Below are positions 24,083-28,635 of a DNA stretch of 28,635 bases, in pieces. The notes under the pieces are model-generated. The model searched no databases, was not told where the DNA came from, and saw nothing but the letters and a program-made list of their open reading frames with translations. Both the position numbers and the translations under genes were made by a program. The stretch's first letter is position 1; every line of letters begins with the position of its first letter. Source of the DNA: Megasphaera sp. AM44-1BH (GTDB lineage: Bacteria > Bacillota > Negativicutes > Veillonellales > Megasphaeraceae); assembly GCF_003467125.1 (NCBI RefSeq), contig NZ_QSFA01000022.1:1-28635 (forward strand), written 5' to 3'.

Positions 24083-27000
24083 TTATTTATTATTTAACTG
24101 CCAATCGAACGCTTCTTTTGTGCGTACATAGCTTTCATAACGGTCTTTAGCGTCTTTTTCCGTCTTCTTGTACAACGCTTCAGCCTGATCGGGATCCACC
24201 TTCTGCAGAGAAGCAAACCGTACTTCACCCATAAGGAAATCACGGAAATTGGCTTTCGGTTCTTTGGAATCCAGGCTGAACGGATTCTTGCCCTGATCCA
24301 GAAGATCCGGATTATAGCGGTACAGCTGCCAATATCCGGCATCGACGGCCCGTTTCTGTTCCAGCTGGCTGCTGCCCTGACCGGCTTTCAGGCCGTGGTT
24401 GATGCACGGTGCATAGCCGATGATGATGGAAGGACCATTGTAGGCTTCAGCTTCTGTGATAGCTTTCATGAACTGATTCGGATCTGCGCCCATAGCGACC
24501 TGGGCTACATAAATATAGCCGTAGCTCATGCACATCATGCCGAGGTCTTTTTTCTTCGTACGTTTGCCCATGGTTGCAAATTTTCCTACTGCTGCGGTCG
24601 GCGTAGCTTTGGATGGCTGACCACCTGTATTGGAATATACTTCCGTATCGAAGATAAATACGTTGACATTTTCATCCAGTGCCAGGACATGATCAAGACC
24701 ACCATAGCCGATATCATAAGCCCAGCCGTCACCACCAAAAATCCATGTGCTGCGTTTGATCAGGTACTGCTTCATGCTGTAAACGCGTTCCAGTTCAAAC
24801 TTGCCGTCTTTTTCTTTTTCCAGGGCGGCAATGACAGCATCAGACCGCTTACGCGTGCCTTCTGCTACTTCCATATTATCTTCCCAATCCTGCAGGATGG
24901 CGCGAAGTTCGGGAGAAGCAACTTCTTTGGCATCATCGACGTAGCCTTTCAGGAGTTCCCGGTTGCTGCGGTCGCCGAGGAAGAAGCCGAAGCCATATTC
25001 GGCATTATCTTCAAAGAGGGAATTTCCCCATGCAGGGCCATGGCCCTGCTGATTTATCTTATAGCCCTGTGTCGGTGCGCTGCCGCCCCAGACATTGGAG
25101 CAGCCGTGAGCATTGGCTATGATCATGCGGTCGCCATAGAGCTGTGTAATAACCTTGGCATACGGAGTTTCCGCACAACCAGCACAAGCACCGGTAAATT
25201 CGAGGTACGGCATTTCAAACTGCGAACCTTTGACAGTCTTCTTGTCCATGAAATTCTTCTTCTGCGGAAGGTCCACAAGATAATCCCAAAGCTTGGCTTT
25301 GTATTCTTCATCATCGAAGTCGGCCATTTCCAGGGCGCCTGTCGGGCAGACTTTGACGCAGGACGTGCAGCCCAGGCAGTCTTTTACCGAAATAGCGATT
25401 GTGAAGTTATATTCTTTTGCACCTAATGTTTCTTTGTATGTTAAGCCTTCCGGAGCCTTTTCAGCTTCTTCTGCCGTCGTCAGGAAGGGACGGATAGCAG
25501 CGTGCGGACAAACGAAGGAACACTTATTGCACTGGACGCATTTTGTCACATCCCATTTAGGAACAAAGACAGAAGCGCCACGTTTTTCTTCTTTTGCTGT
25601 ATCCAGAGGATACGTACCATCTTCCCAGCCGTCATAAATGGAAACGGGGAAGGTGTCACCCTGAAGGGCTTCCATCGGAGCTGCAAACTGTTCGAAGAAC
25701 TTGCTGTGTTTTACCGGTTCTGCCGGAGCATCCACAGCATCCGCCCAGGAAGCAGGATAATCTACAGGAACGATGGCCTTAACGCCGGCATCAATAGCTG
25801 CCCAGTTCATGTCCACAACATGCTGGCCTTTTTTGCCATACGAAGTAACAACAGAATCTTTCAGCTTGCTGATAGCCAGGTCCAGAGGAATTACATTGGC
25901 CAGTTTAAAGAATGCAGACTGCATGACCATATTGATACGGCCACCCAGACCAATCTTGCGGGCGATACCAACAGCGTCGAGAATATAGAATTTGACGTGG
26001 TTCCGGGCAATGCTGCGTTTCAAAGAAGCCGGTAATTTTTCTTCTAATTCTTCTTTCGACCAGGTGCAATTCAGAAGGAATGTGCCTCCATCTTTAATGC
26101 CCTGAAGCAGATCGAAGCTATGAACATAGGACTGACGATGGCATGCAATGAAATCTGCCTGATGAACCAGATACGGCATACGGATTGGTTCTTTACCAAA
26201 GCGGAGGTGGGATACGGTAACACCGCCAGATTTTTTCGAGTCATACGCAAAATATCCCTGAGCATACAAATCGGTATTATCACCAATAATCTTAATAGCC
26301 GATTTATTAGCTCCGACGGTACCATCAGAACCGAATCCCCAGAATTTGCAGGCATGCAGTCCTTCCTGTCCCAGATTCAGATCACTCGTGCGTTCGAGCG
26401 AAAGATTCGTAACATCATCGACTATGCCGACGACAAAGTGATTTTTCGGAGTTTCTTTTGCAAGATTATCGAATACAGCTACGACATCAGCCGGCAAATA
26501 TTCTTTTCCGCCCAGGCCAAAGCGTCCGGCATATACCTGCGGAGCATTGGCGGCCGTTGCAAAGCTGGCAGCTACGCTAAGGTATACAGGATCGCCATTA
26601 GCACCCGGTTCTTTCGAACGGTCAAGAACGGCTATCCGTTTTACTGTTTCCGGTAATGCAGCCAGGAAATGTTTTTCCGACCACGGACGGAACAGATGGA
26701 TATTGATGCATCCAACCTTGCGGCCCTGCGCGACGAGGTGACGTACAGCTTCTTCTGTAACTTCAGCACCACTACCCATGATAACGATGACATCTTCCGC
26801 ATCGGGCGCGCCGGTATAATTAAAGAGATGGTATTCGCGGCCAGTGATTTCCTGTACCTTTTTCATGTATTCTTCTACCATATCGGGAATGACATCATAG
26901 AATTTATTACGCGATTCAAGATGCTGCATATAAATGTCACCGGTTTCACAGGCGCCACGCCAAACCGGATTATCCGGGTTCAGTGCGCGCTGACGGAAGG

Positions 27001-27604
27001 CAAGCAGTGCATCTTTATCAAGGAATTTTTCCAGGTCTTTGTAATCAATGACTTCAATTTTCTGAATTTCATGAGACGTACGGAAACCGTCAAAGAAGTT
27101 CATAAAAGGAACCCGGCTGGAAATAGCAGCAGCATGAGCAACGGCAGACAAATCCATGACTTCCTGTACACTCGATTCAGCCAGCATGGCAATCCCGGTG
27201 CTGCGGGTGGTCATGACATCGTTATGTTCCGCAAAAATAGTCAGTGCATGCGAAGCAACCGTACGAGATGCAACATGGAAAACGCCGGGGAGCAATTCAC
27301 CAGCAATTTTAAACATGCTCGGAATCATCAGCATCAGGCCCTGAGAAGACGTAAACGTGTTAGCCAGTGCCCCACACTGTAATGCGCCATGCATAGCAGC
27401 TACGGCACCGCCTTCAGACTGCATTTCCTGCATTTTAACAGTATGACCGAATAAATTTTTACGGCCTTGTGCAGCCCATTCGTCAATGTGTTCCGCCATC
27501 GGGGACGATGGTGTGATAGGGAATACAGATGCTACTTCTGTGAATGCATATGCCACATACGCAGCTGCCGTATTGCCATCCATAGTCTTAAACACTTTTT
27601 CCAT
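24083..27604 (-). CDS. nifJ: Pyruvate (2-oxoacid):ferredoxin oxidoreductase, single-chain
   Basis: 1173 residues, the normal size of homodimeric pyruvate:ferredoxin oxidoreductase. It oxidatively decarboxylates pyruvate with CoA and ferredoxin to acetyl-CoA and CO2. Visible parts: the N-terminal pyrimidine-binding domain (PITPSSPMAEHIDEW), a CoA/transketolase-like middle, a two-cluster ferredoxin domain (CVQCNKCSFVCP near residue 688 and CLGCTSCVKVCP near 745), and the C-terminal thiamine diphosphate domain. The latter has the proximal-cluster cysteines in CAGCAE (about 810), HGCSNVWGG (about 835) and APCINHG (about 1066). ATG 27604 has AGGAGAGG ten bases upstream. It is transcribed alone with a hairpin-rich leader. 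Besides pyruvate, a relaxed or altered specificity for 2-oxo-3-deoxy acids made by the neighbouring dehydratases is possible; this is inference, and the sequence looks like a normal pyruvate enzyme. Confidence 0.96.
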   Translation of the reverse strand: MEKVFKTMDGNTAAAYVAYAFTEVASVFPITPSSPMAEHIDEWAAQGRKNLFGHTVKMQEMQSEGGAVAAMHGALQCGALANTFTSSQGLMLMIPSMFKIAGELLPGVFHVASRTVASHALTIFAEHNDVMTTRSTGIAMLAESSVQEVMDLSAVAHAAAISSRVPFMNFFDGFRTSHEIQKIEVIDYKDLEKFLDKDALLAFRQRALNPDNPVWRGACETGDIYMQHLESRNKFYDVIPDMVEEYMKKVQEITGREYHLFNYTGAPDAEDVIVIMGSGAEVTEEAVRHLVAQGRKVGCINIHLFRPWSEKHFLAALPETVKRIAVLDRSKEPGANGDPVYLSVAASFATAANAPQVYAGRFGLGGKEYLPADVVAVFDNLAKETPKNHFVVGIVDDVTNLSLERTSDLNLGQEGLHACKFWGFGSDGTVGANKSAIKIIGDNTDLYAQGYFAYDSKKSGGVTVSHLRFGKEPIRMPYLVHQADFIACHRQSYVHSFDLLQGIKDGGTFLLNCTWSKEELEEKLPASLKRSIARNHVKFYILDAVGIARKIGLGGRINMVMQSAFFKLANVIPLDLAISKLKDSVVTSYGKKGQHVVDMNWAAIDAGVKAIVPVDYPASWADAVDAPAEPVKHSKFFEQFAAPMEALQGDTFPVSIYDGWEDGTYPLDTAKEEKRGASVFVPKWDVTKCVQCNKCSFVCPHAAIRPFLTTAEEAEKAPEGLTYKETLGAKEYNFTIAISVKDCLGCTSCVKVCPTGALEMADFDDEEYKAKLWDYLVDLPQKKNFMDKKTVKGSQFEMPYLEFTGACAGCAETPYAKVITQLYGDRMIIANAHGCSNVWGGSAPTQGYKINQQGHGPAWGNSLFEDNAEYGFGFFLGDRSNRELLKGYVDDAKEVASPELRAILQDWEDNMEVAEGTRKRSDAVIAALEKEKDGKFELERVYSMKQYLIKRSTWIFGGDGWAYDIGYGGLDHVLALDENVNVFIFDTEVYSNTGGQPSKATPTAAVGKFATMGKRTKKKDLGMMCMSYGYIYVAQVAMGADPNQFMKAITEAEAYNGPSIIIGYAPCINHGLKAGQGSSQLEQKRAVDAGYWQLYRYNPDLLDQGKNPFSLDSKEPKANFRDFLMGEVRFASLQKVDPDQAEALYKKTEKDAKDRYESYVRTKEAFDWQLNNK

Positions 27605-27622
27605 TCTATTGACACCTCTCCT

Positions 27623-27677
27623 AAAAAAATGATGCAGAACCATTTCAATACTCTGCATGTACCATCATCTAATGATG
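27623..27677 (-). promoter_or_regulatory. Terminator-like hairpin and competing stem in the nifJ leader
   Basis: On the minus strand ATGCAGA (27652-27658) and TCTGCAT (27632-27638) form a 7-bp stem. CAT and seven T (27623-27629) follow, directly before the ribosome site. Just upstream CATCAT-TAG-ATGATG (27663-27677) can fold alone, or its ATGATG can pair with the CATCA beside the T-run. This is the layout of a small transcription attenuator. I could not assign a clear promoter. No known riboswitch class is recognised. Confidence 0.45.
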
Positions 27678-27791
27678 AGATTTAACTTATCTTGTATTAG
27701 CATACTACAAACTATCTTCATTTCGTTAGCAATTTTTTGACATCTGTGTTAGTATTCTTGCCTTTTCCCTGTAGTTCGTGATTAAAATAAC

Positions 27792-27832
27792 AAAAGTCCT
27801 TGTTCCCCCTATCTGGAAAAACAAGGACTTTT
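27792..27832 (-). terminator. Terminator of ACS transporter 2
   Basis: AAAAGTCCTTGTT (27792-27804) pairs perfectly with AACAAGGACTTTT (27820-27832) over 13 bp. It lies shortly after the transporter stop. Confidence 0.92.
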
Positions 27833-27855
27833 CATCATAGATACATGAATTACAA

Positions 27856-28635
27856 TCAGTCTAACTTGCTGGCATCTTCGTGTGCTTTTTCGAAGTTTAC
27901 CTTACCCTGGTAACGGTTGTTCATGTAGAAGCACATGATACCGCCGATGAATACGGATACACCAAGGAGTAACAGGCCATAACGGAAATCGCCTGTCGCA
28001 TCTTTTACCATGCCGACAGCCGTCGGTCCGAAGAAACCACCGAGGTTACCGATAGAGTTGATAACGGCAATACCCGTTGCAGCAGCTGTACCGGTGAGGA
28101 ACTGGGCCGGAATCGTCCAGAACAGCGGTGTGCAGGCAAAGATTCCTGCTGCGCCGATGCACAGGCAAACCATCGTAGCGAATGTACTTTCAACAAACAT
28201 TGCAGCAACCAGAGAAATCGATGCCATCAAAACAGCCACATTCAGATGCCATTTGCTTTCCTGGTGCTTCTGCGAGCTCCAGCCAAAAATGTATACCGAA
28301 ATGAGTGCGCAGAGGAACGGCAGTGCTCCAATAAAGCCGATTTCTGTCGTGCTCATGTTGGACCACTGTTTGAGCATCTGCGGAATCCACATGTTGATAC
28401 CATACGTGCCTTCGCAGACAACCAGGAAGTATGCTACGCCAAGGAACAGTACGGACGGATGCGTGAGGGCTTTCATGATAGAATAATCTTCATTAGCCCC
28501 TTTGATGGCAGCTGCTTCTGTTGCCATTTCATTCGTTAGCCATTCCCGTTCTTCATTCGTCAACCACGTTGCATCAGACGGTTTGTCTGTCAGATAGTAC
28601 AGCGTTACGATGCCAAAGAGGACCGTAGGAATCCC
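27856..28635 (-). CDS. MFS transporter, ACS family, C-terminal part (cut by window edge)
   Basis: 259 codons are visible and the frame stays open to the right edge, so the N-terminal half is missing. The visible part has LTDKPSDATWLTNEEREWL, the cytoplasmic loop typical of ACS-family anion symporters, then six hydrophobic segments including WTIPAQFLTGTAAATGIAVI and NSIGNLGGFFGPTAVGM. These match the same positions in the transporter at 8734-9999, showing that the two are paralogues of the same class. An internal TTG at 28563 could be mistaken for a start but lies in the middle of this loop. The substrate is probably an organic anion such as an aldonate or hydroxy acid, from family and context. 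It is separated from nifJ by a strong terminator. Confidence 0.9.
   Translation of the reverse strand, partial: GIPTVLFGIVTLYYLTDKPSDATWLTNEEREWLTNEMATEAAAIKGANEDYSIMKALTHPSVLFLGVAYFLVVCEGTYGINMWIPQMLKQWSNMSTTEIGFIGALPFLCALISVYIFGWSSQKHQESKWHLNVAVLMASISLVAAMFVESTFATMVCLCIGAAGIFACTPLFWTIPAQFLTGTAAATGIAVINSIGNLGGFFGPTAVGMVKDATGDFRYGLLLLGVSVFIGGIMCFYMNNRYQGKVNFEKAHEDASKLD

Noticed and set aside
27605..27658. Upstream start for nifJ at 27658
   Set aside because: It would translate the T-run and hairpin of the leader. ATG 27604 has AGGAGAGG and matches the usual start of the family.

Overview
This window looks like a catabolic gene island for hydroxy acids or sugar acids in an anaerobic Firmicute, most plausibly a Negativicutes (Megasphaera/Veillonella-like) organism. 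That guess rests on the gene content: an oxygen-sensitive pyruvate:ferredoxin oxidoreductase, a 4-hydroxybutyryl-CoA dehydratase, butyryl-CoA-dehydrogenase-type enzymes, flavin-linked D-2-hydroxyacid dehydrogenases, strong AAGGAGG ribosome sites and TTGACA/TATAAT-like promoters. No rRNA, tRNA, CRISPR array or intact insertion sequence was found, and no phylogenetic search was possible.

Layout, left to right. (1) 1-1935, minus: an operon acyl-CoA dehydrogenase > MaoC-type hydratase > 4-hydroxybutyryl-CoA dehydratase (cut by the left edge). The Shine-Dalgarno of the last gene lies in a perfect 10-bp hairpin. (2) 2317-3120, plus: an IclR regulator divergent from that operon. (3) 3284-6435, minus: a LarA-type (lactate racemase-like) protein followed by an IlvD/Edd dehydratase. 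Divergent from it at 6990-8675 (plus) is a second IlvD/Edd dehydratase. The intergenic region between them carries two good promoters and a TA-flanked 12-bp inverted-repeat pair. (4) 8734-9999, minus: an ACS-family (anion:cation symporter) MFS transporter. (5) 10301-12642, minus: an operon IclR > SDR > SDR. (6) 12853-14262, minus: a GlcD-type FAD-linked oxidase. (7) 14509-18494, minus: a soluble cupin-PocR-LytS-type histidine kinase, an AraC-type response regulator, and a DUF554 membrane protein. (8) 18876-22226, minus: an operon of a third IlvD/Edd dehydratase > MaoC hydratase > acyl-CoA dehydrogenase. (9) 22483-23898, minus: a second GlcD-type oxidase. (10) 24083-27604, minus: pyruvate(2-oxoacid):ferredoxin oxidoreductase. 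(11) 27856-28635, minus: a second ACS-family transporter, cut by the right edge.

How the parts could fit together (inference). Transporters import an aldonate-like acid. The LarA homologue and SDRs adjust its stereochemistry or oxidation state. IlvD/Edd dehydratases turn 2,3-dihydroxy acids into 2-oxo-3-deoxy acids. A 2-oxoacid:ferredoxin oxidoreductase could decarboxylate these to hydroxyacyl-CoAs. MaoC and acyl-CoA dehydrogenase proteins then dehydrate and reduce them, and 4-hydroxybutyryl-CoA dehydratase would carry a C4 product to crotonyl-CoA and butyryl-CoA. GlcD-type oxidases would supply electrons through electron-transfer flavoprotein. No single step has been proven. The dehydratase-hydratase-acyl-CoA dehydrogenase operons are the strongest reason to suspect an undescribed route from sugar acids to short-chain fatty acids. 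Almost every enzyme class occurs in two or three diverged copies, so two or more parallel versions of the route may be present.
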